A stretch of 64,000 bases of DNA from Lamellibrachia columna (lineage: Eukaryota; Annelida; Polychaeta; Sabellida; Siboglinidae): assembly GCA_963662155.1 (NCBI GenBank), contig OY759269.1:20157754-20221753 (forward strand), given 5' to 3'. Below, one piece after another: positions 1 through 12,800 of this stretch. The first letter of the stretch is position 1. Every line of letters starts with the position of its first letter. A program made the translations under genes and the position numbers. A model generated the notes under the pieces. It did not search any database, was not told the DNA's origin, and worked only from the letters and a program-made list of their open reading frames with translations.

Positions 1-35
1 GGTAAGCCTTCAAAGGATATCCAGCTTGTCATGCT

Positions 36-264
36 GTGCAAGGCATAGTAGCAGTGGACTGCAGCCCCCATCTCATACCCCTTACGAGACCCTCTCGATA
101 TACTCGTGCTGAAACTTTTCAGCTCAGCTCAGTCATTAAACAATTCATCCAGTTCAGCTTCCTACCACGTACCATGGCTAACTGGAACAGCCTGCTATCT
201 GACACAGCTATAGTGCCAAGTTTGGAGATTTTCAGACAGATAATCTCCAGCTTGCTACATTAAT
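36..264 (+). mobile_element. LINE reverse-transcriptase C-terminal relic
   Basis: A 75-residue open frame contains FSFLPRTMANWNSLLSD, the signature found near the C-terminus of Jockey/CR1-type non-LTR retrotransposon polymerases (F.PRTI..WN.LP). An upstream part resembles the basic linker before that motif. No catalytic domain is present, so this is a 5'-truncated dead copy that probably continues to the left of the window. Confidence 0.7.
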
Positions 265-1479
265 ACATACATTACTACAGGTACACTATCATCTATTCTC
301 CCACAAATATTATATCACTTTCTCTTACAGCACATTAGACACTGTACACTCAGTTTATGAGCCTTGTAGGAAGGGAAAACTTGAAACCAGAAGAAGGTTA
401 ATTCCTGTAAATTCTGGGAAAACTGTCCAAATGGGGAAAAAATTAAAAATTAGGTTATCATTAATTGAAAATGGATCGCAATGAACAATAAGAAAAAATT
501 GAGGAAGATGACAAAGTGAAGCAGACAGAACACAACTCCTCTAATACTGTGTTATATTACACTACAAGTGTTTCAGAATTAACAAAATGTTCATTTAAGA
601 GGTTATTTTTATAATTCCTTTTAACAGTAATATCATTACGGTAAGCTGGAATAACTACATACACGTGGATTTAGGAAAGTTTTCCCAATTTGGATGTTTT
701 TTTTCTAGATCGTTTTACCAGTATTGATCAATCAGTAAAAACTTGTGTGGAAAAACTTGCCAACGAAATGGCCGATGCATGACTACAAGTAGTGCTGAAG
801 ACACTGGTGTGTTTGGAATACATGATACACCTATAGTTGGAATAGCTGATACACCTGTGTACTGTCATCGACACACATCACTACAGCAAACATCAGCATG
901 CTTGTAACTTTACATACCATCAACTTTACAATGTTTTACAACACTGGTAGCAAGCAAGAACAAGTAACTAATAATCATGTTGTGTGGCTAGTAGCTTAGC
1001 AACAATACCTCTAACATGTCTGTCAGCTTCACACACAAACATTTACACTTAGCAGACACGACTGCATGCTACATTGTACTAATGTAAATAGGCAACACAT
1101 TCATACAATCAATATAAAACGCAATGCTACATGTTATAAGCACGTAAGTTGTTAATGGACTCAGTGTAATTCACATTAAAGGTAGCCTAGTTACCTTTCA
1201 GTGTCAGACTGAACAGCTGTGACTCTGATAAAGGGACCTAGAGGGTAGCTCAAGCTCCACTGAGCATACATCATGACTCCGAATTTGGAATTTCATACTA
1301 GAAAACATGCATAGCTTTGGTGAAATGCATTTAAGAACATAACTTTTTCTTGGTGTTATAGTTGTATAGTTGTATAAATCAGAATATAAAATCAGTATGT
1401 TAAAAAATTAATTAAAGGTGCACAGTCTGATAATTGTTATCGTAACATCATACAATGTAGCATAAACTTTATCTAGAGA
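265..1479. other. Non-coding, AT-rich, nothing recognised
   Basis: I see no exon, RNA gene or clear repeat here. It lies downstream of the last visible CUEDC1 exon, so a further 3' exon or UTR of that gene could be hidden here. Confidence 0.4.
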
Positions 1480-1774
1480 ATCTTGACTGCCAAAATGTAA
1501 AAAAAAATTATGAATCACAATTGTTCAATACAATTTGACAATTATCTGTTTAATTTGAATGCTTTGCGTCAAGTATCATGTTTACATTGGATGCTGAATG
1601 GTAAGGTCGATATTCACAAAGAGATAATGGTCAAATTATAGTTAAAATAGTAGTTCAATAAAACACATTTGGGCATTCGAGATAGTTTATACTTTATAAC
1701 ATGATTTTATGATCAAAACTATCAGACTTCTAAAATCACGATTTAAATCGAATAATTTAAATCACACAACCCTG
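1480..1774. mobile_element. hAT-like non-autonomous element fragment
   Basis: The right edge ends in repeated ATTTAAATC followed by ACAACCCTG, as does the complete element at 28670-29443. The body (TCTTGACTGCC near the start, a TTCAATAAAACACATTTG-like block near 1650) resembles 31390-31660 and 26640-26790. The left end was not found. Confidence 0.5.
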
Positions 1775-2009
1775 GTTGGAACAAAATAACCAAATCAAAC
1801 GTAAGTGGACAGCACAAAAGCTCTTCACTGATTCAGAAACAACGGAAGAAAACATGCAGAGAAGACATGCGGTCACCCACCAAACCAGCAGTGACCGGTG
1901 TCCACTCAGTGGTACTGGGCGTCCTGAACAGGGCAATGAAGAAATCAACGTTGGTGTATGTTTCCAAGGTAATACAACTACACGTGTACACCCCATGTTA
2001 CACCACAAC

Positions 2010-2240
2010 AACACTTTATCTTACACTCCAACACCCCTTTATCTTACACCCCAACACCCCTTTATCTTATACCCCAACACCCCTGGAGGGTACACCTCAA
2101 TAACCCTTTACTGTACACCCCAACACCCCTTTATCTTACACTTCCTTTATCTTAAGCACCAACAGGGCCCTTTATTTTAAACCCCAACACCCTTGTATGG
2201 TATACCTCAACAACCCTTTATCATACCCCAACGTACATAA
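2010..2240. repeat. C/T-rich minisatellite, unit about 22-24 bp
   Basis: About nine imperfect copies built on ACACCCCAACACCCCTTTAT. The repeat keeps several reading frames open, so overlapping open frames here are not taken as genes. Confidence 0.8.
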
Positions 2241-2262
2241 AATAATTTTCTTGTTATATTTG

Positions 2263-2300
<38 letters not shown>

Positions 2301-2667
2301 TTTATAAAAAAACACTCTCCTGAGAATTTCTTTTAAGATAGATAAGGCAAAACAAAGAGAGTAGAGAGAAAGTGGCAGTATAGTAATTTGGCAAGCAGAA
2401 GAATGTATGTAGAATGACACATTTGCTTTTGGCAGTTTCACTTTCGTTTGCACCAAAAGTGAAACCACACTCATCCTGGTTAATTGCAAAAAAACACAAA
2501 AAAGAAAGTGCAATGTTCTCTTACCAACACTATCACTTTCATAATTATAAATATGTATTTACACATTTTTATATATTACCAGTATATTGGTTATTTCTTT
2601 GCCTCACTGGAGAAAACTGGCACTATCCCATTGTAAAATGTCACAAGATTCATAGCAACTGTATAGA

Positions 2668-2816
2668 CTACACTGGCAGACTCACGTTGTTATCAAGTTG
2701 ATTGTATCCCTCCCTCTGAGCCTGCCAGTCCAGCACTGGCGAAGGATAGGCCGGCTTCAGCTTCTTTTTGCGTTGGAAGAACTTGCGAGCCACGTCCACA
2801 AACTTCTTCCTTGAGG
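2668..2816 (-). CDS. CUEDC1: CUEDC1 last visible exon, basic tail
   Basis: Acceptor CGTTGCAG|CCTCAAGG. It encodes SRKKFVDVARKFFQRKKKLK and a short tail to a TAG at 2668-2670. A strong donor-like AAC|GTGAGT at 2686 could instead splice to an unseen exon. Confidence 0.82.
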
Positions 2817-5800
2817 CTGCAACGATAGTGATAATAATTATGATGTCTTGCATAGCGCCAGAGTCTGCATAGACAAGGCACTAATGGCGTTTTACACATG
2901 TAGTCAATTATAATACGTTATTTTTTATTTATTTCAGTTCCAACAGGTCCGAGTACCCAGTAACAGGACTGAGTGTCCTTCTCTAGAGTTAGTGAATCCA
3001 CAACAGATTTTTTACATTTTTCTGCATGGGATATTTTACTTGCCCTGGCATAGACACCTGGTAGAAGACAATATAACAGCTTTTAGCATCTCTTCCGAAA
3101 CATGTGGGGTAAACGAAATTGCCCAAGCATTGAAACATTTCGAACCTTGGTCCAACCGACAGCCAAACGCTCTACAACACAGCCACCGCTCCCCACATGA
3201 TCAACAGCCCAACGCTCTACCACACAGCCACCATGCCCCACACGACCAACAACCCAATGCTCTACCACATAGCCACTACGTCCCACATGATCAACTGCCC
3301 AACGTTCTACCACACAGCCACCATGCCCCACATGATCAACAGCCCAAAACTCTACCACACAGCCACCACGCCCCACATGACCAACAGCCCAAAGCTCTAC
3401 CACACAGCCACCGCGCCCCAGATGATCAACAGCCCAACGGTCTACCACACAGCCATCAAGCCCCACATGGTCGACAGCCCAACACTCTACCACACAGCCA
3501 CCATGCCCCAAATGACCAACAGCCCAACACTCTACCACACAGCCACCATGCCCCACATGACAGACATCCCAACACTACCACATAGACCAACAGCCCAAAG
3601 CTATACCACACAGCCACCGCGCCCCACATGACCAACAGCCCAAAGCTATACCACACAGCCACCGCGCCTCACATGACCAACAGCCCAAAGCTATACCACA
3701 CAGCCACCGCGCCCCAGGTGATCAATAGCCCAATGCTCTACCACATAACCACCACGCCCCACATGACCAACAGCTCAACACTCTACCACATAGCCACCAC
3801 GCCCCACATGACCAACAGCTCAACACTCTACCACACAGTCACCGTGCCATACAAGATTACAATTCAATAATTCAAACACAGTCCGATTTCAGTTACAAAT
3901 ATATAAGCTTGACTACAATAACATATTAACCTACAATAGTTATCTACGTAAACAAAATAACAACACTGTTAAACGAACTGCAACATATTCTTAATGTCTT
4001 TGTTACTAAAGCGAAATAATAGTTAGAACCACTGCCAGGGCATTAATTGCTATGACATGTGTCAATATTCAGCCACAAGTCACAATGTAATTATAAACAA
4101 CTTTAACTGTAATTGATTAGATGGGAAAAGTACTGTGCACACAATAATGCCCCTGGTTGCCATGGTTACACACCTCGCCCCATATGGTTCAACTGTTGTC
4201 TGAACTCTGTGTGTTCATCCTTCTGTCCTGCTGGTACTTCCCGGTCGAACGGGAAGGCTCCTATAGCCAGTTCTGAGTCATGGTCTCCGTAGCCCTCGAG
4301 TTGATCTGGTAACATTGAGGAATTAATTATACGCATTATCAAGTGTATGTATATGTTACGCTACTCCTCCTAGATACTTTGCATCTTGGATGCTAAACTT
4401 CCAGGGGTTCATATATGACCCCACGGGGTTGTCAGTTTAATTTTTTTCTAAATTCACCTCACTATTACCCTTTCTTCGTACAATCGAATTAGCCTTTGTA
4501 GTTATTACATACAATTGTCCACAATGCTACACAAACAATTACGTACAATTGCTCACAACGTCACGTGTCCTTTCTTCGATTGTCCCTAGTTACGTAACAT
4601 AAGGAAGGGCATGGCGTTGCTAGATGTTATCGTAACTGCCAGTATTACACCGCAATTTTGAGACTTGGATTCCCTAGATGCCATCAAGATACTGACTGGC
4701 AGCACCAAGGTACAGATATGTAAATAATGAAATCAAGACAGTCAATTACGAACTACTAAGTTATTCCATCTGGAGGATGATTATTTTTGCTAGTTAAAAG
4801 AATGCAACTTATTTTGGTCACATTTAACCTACAGCAGCCACAACTTTTTTTCTAAAACGCATTAGGGTAGCGTTAGCTAATCCCCAAAACTGTGCCCTAC
4901 CCTCTAAAATGTGTCAATTTGGCATCACAGACTTACGAGCACCACCATGCTTTCACCCGTGAGTGTTTTTTGGCTTTTCCTCCAATCAACCAAGCATGTT
5001 TATGGTCTGAACCAACGTGTCACAAATGTTCCCACGACAATTTCATTATTCAGCATGGTTTAATTTCCTTTGAAATGTCATAAAAAAAGACTTCTGATAT
5101 TAAAACATGTTCTTCCCAGAGTAGACTCACTAGCTGCAGGTCTTCTGGGGTCAAGCTGTACAGCCGGCTCAAATGCAGTAGCATTCATCCGATCTATAAC
5201 AAGAAACCATATCAGTTGTCAATATGCAAATTGCATGACAACATTTGTGAATCATGTTATTATACTAGTTCAGAGAGTTAGAATGACTTTGCAAGGTTTT
5301 CTTGAGGTGAATATTCAGCAAGTCGAGGGGGTGATTTTCGCTTCTGACTCCGGCACCATGGTAAACCATGTGGGGTCTATAATTGTGCATAGCTGAATCA
5401 GCCTATGCTCGTGCTGTTGTTGATTCATTTTTGTTTTATTTTGCAGTTAACATATATAACTACATTTTCTTTATTGGACATACAGCCACTCAGTAATAGT
5501 CTGGTGGCAGGGTGATAAAAAATAGTAATATCCAATATGATAAGATTATGTGCTGTAGTTTTTATCATGTTATTATAATAGAGTCTTTTTTAGCAACAAA
5601 ATGATACCTAATTCATATTTGTACGATAATTATTAGTGATGTTGTGATTTTTTTAAAAGTACCCTCATGAACAGCTTCAAATTGTGTATACCGTAGACGT
5701 TTATCATTGGTCACTTGATGAATATCATTGTAATCCTTTCATCCTGAACAACAACACAGCCCACCTCTCTCGAGCATCTTCATGAAGTCCTCATCCATGC

Positions 5801-6043
5801 GTAGTTCCTCGAGGAACTCAGCGTTCTGCAACATCAGAGCGAGTCTCTCGTCCTCCAGATATTGCAACCTCTCGCTGCTGTCTCGTGCACATGACCTCTC
5901 CAGGTCGTTCTCCGCCAGGCGGCGCTGCAGCATGCTCGAACTCATCACACGTTCAGACGACTTCTGCAACAGAAACTGTATGGGCATGTGCACACACACG
6001 CATTTGCATGCATGCACACATAGGTATGCATGCATGCATGCAT

Positions 6044-6082
<39 letters not shown>

Positions 6083-9000
6083 CACACATCTCAACCAACA
6101 TTAAATTTCCATTGGCACAGCAACATCCTTAAAGTTTGATAGTACAATAGCAGATAATACCTAAAATTGTCATAATTAAAAAATCATTTATTTGTCTTAA
6201 CACAATTCCCAGGAAATTAGTATGAATGACACACTAACTTCTATAAAGCCATACAAACTGCATCATATATAACCCACTCAGTAATACAATTTTCAAAGAA
6301 TGTATGTTGGCACTCACATTTAAATTTTCATGTTGGAGATTTTCCCCAAATTAGCCAAATGTTATGAGGCTAACTGCAATTAAACAATTATACACACAAA
6401 ACCTGATACACTACCATATCATATTTTAGCCATATGTTAACAAAGGTAATAATAAATTTTGTCAAAACATGTCAATCAACATAATTACAGTGTGCACTCA
6501 CTATTTTTAGGTTTTTGGTTGGCCGTTGTACATTAATATTTAGTGTGATGAACTACATGCCTCAAAATAAGCCGTAATGCCAGAGAAAGTGTAAAACTGT
6601 CGACCAGTAGTTGCCGTAAAGTCTGCTGTTGGTGGCCGCCGTTGTCATGCCTGGCTCACGGTATTTTTTTAAACAATTTTGTCCGGAATACAAATCGGCA
6701 GGTGCTGGGAAGTAAACCTCTTCCATTAACATATGAATGCCTATTGGATGATTCAACTTTAATGACGTCAATATCAATCACTAAATCAGTGCTGTTCATT
6801 GGTATATCGACATGGAAATTGGGGATTCCCGCGGCTGCTTTGGAGTTAATACTGCGTCGACGGAGAAATTCTTAGTTAATTCAGCAAATTTGACCACATT
6901 TGTCTCCCACGACACTATTTTTACTGGTGACACAACGGATGCAGACAACGTTGTGCCCTTTTTGTTCCTTATTTTGAGGAACTAACACATTTGAGTCACA
7001 TGTAAACATACCGGTACCTCCATTAGCTGACTGCTGCCGGGAGTAGATCTGTGTTTCCGTGGAGATTTTGACCGACATGGCACCGGCGGCGAAACGTGAT
7101 ATGACGATGGCTCTGAACTGCAAATATGGTCACCAGGTGTCAGGGTGAGTCGCAGAAAGTCGTCAGGCAGCCTTCCCAGCATTGGGGGCTTCCACTTACT
7201 GTACAGCTTTTTGGCGGGCAAATTCTGCATATGAGGGGTATCTCGAGGTAGTGGGGACTTTTTTACAGGCACCGGGGCCTTGGGTGGGGGTCCTAAGCTT
7301 GCTACATCTTCATCGTGTATGCCGCTGGGGAAAGGGGTAATATCCATGAACAGGTCAGGGTTCTGCAGGGGTGGCGGGGGAGCAACTGGGAGGAGAAATT
7401 CTTGAAGTGACAAGTCCAACAGATTCGGTGAAGTCTTAATGCCGCCTGGTGGCTTCGAAGATGACAGCGGACATGCTGGTGATGGCACAGCTGGCGATGA
7501 ACCCGAGCAGTGCATGTAATTTTTGTAGCTTGGAGGTGGGACCGCATCTTCACTGCTGCTCGTTGAGTCAAGCAACTACAAGTGGAAAATAAAAAAATGT
7601 CAGTCTTCGGAGACAGTGTCATGACGTCACAGAAATCATGGGGACAACGGAACGTACACAGGTAGACACTAACACAGTTGGTGGTTTTATGACAAAATCT
7701 TCACAACTGCTACTAGTGTTGTTCAGATTAATCGATTTTTTTGAAGATTGGTTGGTTCATGTCCCGATCATCATCAAACTGTTCCTGCTACAGAAATAGT
7801 CTGGGGACATCTGAATGTCGCAATCAGTCCCCCCATAGTCCGCACCATCTTGTCCTGTCAGTCGCCATCTCTCTGAGTCTTACAAGGTCTCTTCTCGATT
7901 GTAACTTGACGCCCTTCTCTTTTAGGTCTGAGCGCAGCACGTCAAATAGGTTGGTGGTGTGGCTATACCAACTTGGCCCCTGTATCGATTTGACCCAGCA
8001 ACCGCAAACTGCAGGGATAGTTGTGCTGGGGTATCCTCAGGCATGCGCAACACATGGCTGAACATGGGTCTGCGCATCCTCTGTACTTGCTGTGACTGCG
8101 GTCCAGTGCCACAGCGCATACGTACAGATCTTCATTGGATATAATCCTGTTAGGCCCAATATCGATCGCAGGTGGCTTCTGTGTCAGGCATCTAGCTTGT
8201 GGACTAGAGTGGTTGTTACTGCCCATCTAGCTTGTGGACTAGAGTGGTTGTTACTGCCCATCTAGCTTGTGGACTAGAGTGGTTGTTACTGCCCATCTAG
8301 CTTGTGGAGTAGAGTGGTTGTTACTGCCCATCTAGCTTGTGGAGTAGAGTGGTTGTTACTGCCCATCTAGCTTGTGGAGTAGAGTGGTTGTTACTGCCCA
8401 TCTAGCTTGTGGACTAGAGTGGTTGTTACTGCCCATCTAGCTTGTGGAGTAGAGTGGTTGTTACTGCCCATCTAGCTTGTGGAGTAGAGTGGTTGTTACT
8501 GCCCATCTAGCTTGTGGACTAGAGTGGTTGTTACGCCCGTCTAGCTTGTGGAGTAGAGTGGTTGTTACTGACCATCTAGCTTGTGGAGTAGAGTGGTTGT
8601 TACTGCCCATCTAGCTTGTGGACTAGAGTGGTTGTTACTGCCCATCTAGCTTGTGGAGTAGAGTGGTTGTTACTGCCCATCTAGCTTGTGGAGTAGAGTG
8701 GTTGTTACTGCCCATCTAGCTTGTGGACTAGAGTGGTTGTTACTGCCCATCTAGCTTGTGGAGTAGAGTGGTTGTTACTGCCCATCTAGCTTGTGGAGTA
8801 GAGTGGTTGTTACTGACCATCTAGCTTGTGGACTAGAGTGGTTGTTACGCCCGTCTAGCTTGTGGAGTAGAGTGGTTGTTACTGCCCATCTAGCTTGTGG
8901 AGTAGAGTGGTTGTTACTGCCCATCTAGCTTGTGGAGTAGAGTGGTTGTTACTGACCATCTAGCTTGTGGACTAGAGTGGTTGTTACGCCCATCTAGCTT

Positions 9001-9855
9001 GTGGAGTAGAGTGGTTGTTACTGCCCATCTAGCTTGTGGAGTAGAGTGGTTGTTACTGCCCATCTAGCTTGTGGAGTAGAGTGGTTGTTACTGCCCATCT
9101 AGCTTGTGGAGTAGAGTGGTTGTTACTGCCCAGCTCCTGCAGCTAAAGTCAGTTCCACAAACAGGAAATACGCAGTCAACATCACAATATTATAGTCAGT
9201 TTAACACTCAGGGAAATTCCACATTAATATTTCAGAATATATCAACAACTAATAGTTGTTTTCATGGAAAAACCATAAACTGAGATATCAGCATTAACCA
9301 TAACTTCGGTTTGGTTTATTTCCTATGAAAGTGGAATTTTAAATAAAATCAAAACCGTTTGAGTTGATTCATTTAGGTTTTTGGTATGTCATACAGAAAT
9401 GAATACACTTTCAGAAAATATTGAAAACTCAATTTGTGATTTTTCTGACTTAAGTTGGGTTTTCTCACGCAGTGCCACATATAACTAAAATTTAAAACAC
9501 AAGATTTCCTGAAAGTTTTCTTTCATCATATCTGTGCCACAAATTTCATGCTATCTCTACTGACCTCTGGGGGTATAGTATCATCATTGAACATCTTGTA
9601 GTTGAATGTGTCACTGACAGTGCTGACGTGGGTGTCATCACTTGTGTCAACACTCATGGTCAGTAGTTGGTCAATGGTTGCGTCCACTCCTCCATTGTTG
9701 GCCCGAAGTACGGCCTCAATGATCTCTTCGTCCATGTCGGGAAACATCACTTTGAAGTCGGCCATTGCCTGATAGAAGTCAAGCTGGTGGGCAGGCGGGG
9801 CGCCATACGAGGGTATCTCGCTACCCCCGCCATGCTTACTGCCCTCTGGTGATTG
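2668..9855 (-). CDS. CUEDC1: CUE domain-containing protein 1-like (N-terminus missing)
   Basis: Five phase-compatible exons (9855-9565, 7575-7012, 5963-5765, 4305-4174, 2816-2668) encode about 444 residues of a CUEDC1 orthologue. The CUE domain is at residues 25-66 of the visible part, with the conserved MFP motif (37-39) and the closing LL; CUE domains bind ubiquitin. A proline-rich segment with WKPPMLGRLPDDFLRL follows, then the helical block YLEDERLALMLQNAEFLEEL, then FRQQLNHMG joined to a basic tail (KKFVDVARKFFQRKKKLK). The order matches vertebrate CUEDC1 along its length. No ATG precedes the CUE exon in frame: the upstream open frame starts with GTG, so a first coding exon lies further right. 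The final exon ends either at a TAG (2668-2670) or is spliced at AAC|GTGAGT (2686). The cellular role of the family is poorly known. Confidence 0.9.
3153..3851. repeat. 45-bp minisatellite in a CUEDC1 intron
   Basis: About 15 copies of a 45-bp unit (core CCCCACATGACCAACAGCCC, then CTCTACCACACAGCCACC). The unit is a multiple of three, so several frames on both strands stay open for 140-200 codons with 15-residue repeats. It lies between CUEDC1 exons 4174-4305 and 2668-2816 and has no splice support of its own. Confidence 0.95.
4174..4305 (-). CDS. CUEDC1: CUEDC1 exon with FRQQLNHMG motif
   Basis: Acceptor TTACCAG|ATCAAC and donor GCGAG|GTGTGT; 132 bp, phase 1 to 1. FRQQLNHMG corresponds to FRDKLKHMG of vertebrate CUEDC1. 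Confidence 0.88.
4376..4800 (+). repeat. Dispersed element, copy 1 (see 16290-16775)
   Basis: Shares a colinear series of blocks with 16290-16775 in the same orientation: ACAATCGAATTA, CACAACGTCA, TTCTTCGATTGTCCC, AGTATTAC, GCAGCACCAA and GGAGGATG near the right end. No open frame; non-autonomous. It lies immediately upstream of a CUEDC1 exon, inside the intron. Confidence 0.8.
5765..5963 (-). CDS. CUEDC1: CUEDC1 helical-block exon
   Basis: Acceptor TTGCAG|AAGTCG and donor GAGAG|GTGGGC; 199 bp, phase 0 to 1. It encodes YLEDERLALMLQNAEFLEEL and DFMKMLER, the most conserved part of the family after the CUE domain. Confidence 0.92.
5990..6085. repeat. Microsatellite (GCAT)n / (ACGC)n
   Basis: A run of CATG then CACG tetranucleotides. 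It lies immediately outside the CUEDC1 acceptor at 5963 and keeps a Cys/Ala/His open frame that is not coding. Confidence 0.95.
7012..7575 (-). CDS. CUEDC1: CUEDC1 proline-rich exon
   Basis: Acceptor TTGTAG|TTGCTT and donor CCG|GTATGT; 564 bp, exactly 188 codons. It contains the PPPSY element and the conserved WKPPMLGRLPDDFLRL block. Confidence 0.92.
7760..8119 (-). mobile_element. Possible LINE C-terminal relic
   Basis: The minus-strand frame contains RMRRPMFSHVLRMPEDTPAQ, resembling the (R)W.GH.LRMP.DR region near the end of non-LTR retrotransposon polymerases. The frame is broken afterwards. The similarity is short and could be coincidence. Confidence 0.45.
8189..9130. repeat. 35-bp minisatellite, about 27 copies
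   Basis: The unit starts CATCTAGCTTGTGGASTAGA and continues GTGGTTGTTACTGCC. Copies are nearly identical and differ mainly at one C/G site (GGACTAG or GGAGTAG) and at TGCCC, TGACC or ACGCCC(G/A)TC variants. It lies in the CUEDC1 intron between exons 9565-9855 and 7012-7575. Confidence 0.98.
9565..9855 (-). CDS. CUEDC1: CUEDC1 exon with CUE domain
   Basis: Acceptor TTTCAG|CAATC at 9855 and donor GAG|GTCAGT at 9565; 291 bp, phase 0 to 0. It encodes LDFYQAMADFKVMFPDMDEE and ends in IPPE, which joins the next exon as IPPE-LLDS. This mirrors the IPPEILE of the vertebrate protein. A second possible acceptor, TTTCAG|TGGCAG, lies 32 bases upstream. Confidence 0.93.
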
Positions 9856-12800
9856 CTGAAATGTTACAACATTTTGAATTTCTGCCACTGAAATCTTTTT
9901 TTTACCAACTGATAAATAACCAAAATATTTTAGTGCTGTAATTTTTTATTACATGACTTACAATCTGTGATTACAATCTATATAGTGTATTGAATTAGAA
10001 CAACAATCTTAGTTGAACCTAACCCTGTCATTATTGTAAGTGTATTACAGTACAGTAAATACATTCTTGCAAAATTAAATTAATTTGCCTTTGTTGTTAA
10101 TATGTCCATGTATAACACATATTGACTGTATGGCAAATAAAATAAATATAATTATCATTATAATATTTTTGAGGTTTTCTTCTCTGAAACTTTCATTATG
10201 CAAACTATTATTATATCCAGATATAACCAACAGCTGCATTTCAATTTGGCACTAATGGGCCAGAGTGGTTAGAAAGTCAGCATCTCAGTCAAAGGGAGCA
10301 GAATTTGAATCCTCTTGCTACCATTTCAAAGCCTAGCAATTTTTTCTAGCAATATAAATTTCATGGACCTCTTCTACAGATTAAACTGCTACAAAGCATT
10401 GCCTCGTCCTTAATCAAAACATTGAACAATTTCTTTTTACAAACATGATAGTTAGCTTTACTTGGTGAAGGAACTACCCATGCAAATTAAACATTAGTGA
10501 CATGCAAGATATTTAATTTACATTACACATATTTTTTTGGCTAGCAGTTCGTTTTCCATGACCTAACAGACCTGGAATCTGAATTATCAAATTCCATGAC
10601 ATTCCTGGTTTTCAAGGATCCGTATGATCCCTGTTATAGACTATTGTGCAATGTTCCTGCCACTAGTAAAATATTAATTGCTGTATAAAATGGTATGCTA
10701 GCCCCCCCAAAAAAAAAACCAGATAACATTCAACAAACAATGATTATACTTTCACACTTATTATTTTTACAAGTTCAGCCAACATGAAAATTGCCAGTAA
10801 CCTGCATGTCTGAAACGCCAGCCATCACAAGTGGTATTTCTTCAGCTGGTAGGAGGTGGGAGGGTTGGGTGGGGTATGAATCAGGACCACCCAGTGGTCA
10901 TCAACCACAGAGATGGTCAGCACATTAAACTCTCCTTCTTTCTCTCACTCTGCAGTCAGATATGTGCAGTTGTTACAGTGTCTTCGTTCCCGTCTGCAAG
11001 AGAACAATAACGTTATCTGTGACACAAGCAACAAGGCTGTTCTTGCATCCATTGCAAGGTTTTAAATCATGAAATGCTGGAGACTTTGAAGGTGGTATAT
11101 TACGAACAGGATCATTGGCATGTTTGAAGACTAAAACACACTGGCCGGTAGTTCATGTACCCAGGTCATACATTGTGGCAAATGTATGACCCGTCAAATT
11201 AAACTCATATTACTCACTCCAGGTAGATCACTAACAAATGTGAATAAGAATTTAAACTAGCCAGGTTATTGTAACAGAGACACCACCTTTGATTGCATAA
11301 TAGCTTGTTGATTCCTAGCCAAACATTCATGTAACAGCATATAAAATAACTTGATATTGACCTGTGAACCCAGCAACATTGTGGACACCCTGCGTGTGAT
11401 ACTGACATGTGAACCCAGTGACAATGTTAACACCCTGTGCATCTGCTCATCATAATAAGGAAGACCAGTTGGACTTTCTACAGAGCAACAGACAGACCGC
11501 TTGAAATGGTTCTTGTTCGTTAGATAAGAATACACCGTACTTATTTTGGCACAACTGTGATTATTTCGAAACTGTGATAATTAGTCTTTAAGTTTACCCT
11601 AAGAGGTGCATAACATTAATGCACTAGCATGTAATGAGTGAGGTGTATTCACTATATTGTCCTATCTTTTTACAGTTCTATCTTCTGCAATTGTTGTCAG
11701 TCATGAAGTGCGTTCATTTTTTTCATGAATCATGATACTAACCAAATATTGTAATTATCAGCATACTGGTAAAAACTGCCCAAGTGCATGGCATGCCTAA
11801 CACTGTCCAAAGTCACAATGAACAGCAAGTGCTCCACACACGGTAGAACAGTAATTATTTGGCATTTTCCCAGCAAACCAAACAAAGTCAACAACATTTG
11901 CTGGGCTGCCAAAACCAGTTTCAAGACACCCCTGGTTTCTTGCTGAGTCCTATTCATACACACAGCTCCAATCTGGCAAATGCCACCAAACAAAATATAA
12001 AAATATCATCTTCTATTTGTTTCTGTCCTTGAATTTGGTGTCAGGGCCTGGTATGAAGATATTAAAAAAAATTAGGGTTAGTTATCTTCTAAACTGGAAC
12101 ACAGAAAGAACAATATATTCACTTATTTCATGAACACTTGAATGGAGAGTATGTTTACCCGAATTTCTAAGGACTATTGTCCCTTGCAAGACATGTTTAA
12201 CTATCTCCACAAAAATTAGAGTCAAGTTTCCACAAATAATGCATTTTCATTGGAAACTAGCCCCCATAATCTCTCTTGGTTTCATAACAATGTCAACTGC
12301 ATATGGTGTGAACACGTTATAGTAACAAAAACTAATTTAAATGGAAACAAAAGGGCCTATTAACCTTTTCTTGCTCTCTTCTTAACAGTTTTGCTAAAGC
12401 TAAACAAAAACAACAAATATATGAGTTACAGAAACATAACCATTTGCAACCACAATTCAGAATTTCACACCAGTGGTTTACTAGGAAAACCTTGTTGAAC
12501 ACACATCATCTTAATTTCAAGGGCCTCACTTACTGTTAGATAGTCACAAGTCTAGCAAAATTTGCTCGCCAAATGAAAATATATTTGTATACACATATTT
12601 CTATATTTGCCAATACAATGACTATGCTGTTTGCATCCATACTCAACTTATGTAACGTATTTTGGCCTTTGTTTATTAAACTAGTCTTCTTTCTGGCAAA
12701 ATAACATGTTTGTTTGAGACTTTGCGTTGGTCCTGCGTATGACGACCTCCCTTAATACGTCACATGTCTAGGTTACCCGATTCTCATAGAAATGGGCATG

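Noticed and set aside
1757..2180. Overlapping frames on both strands
   Set aside because: They overlap a C/T-rich minisatellite and an hAT-like element end and have no homology.
2992..3631. Long open frames on both strands with 15-residue repeats
   Set aside because: They follow from a 45-bp tandem repeat inside a CUEDC1 intron; no start context, splice sites or homology.
5739..6101. Cys/Ala/His-rich N-terminal extension of the CUEDC1 helical exon
   Set aside because: It is translation of the (GCAC)n microsatellite upstream of the acceptor at 5963.
8189..9130. Possible CRISPR array
   Set aside because: The 35-bp units are contiguous with no spacers, in a eukaryotic intron; it is a minisatellite.
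9526..9888. GTG at 9888 as the CUEDC1 start
   Set aside because: No ATG in frame; two acceptor-like TTTCAG sites lie here, so the true start should be in an upstream exon (a start codon split by an intron, A|TG, is possible but unproven).
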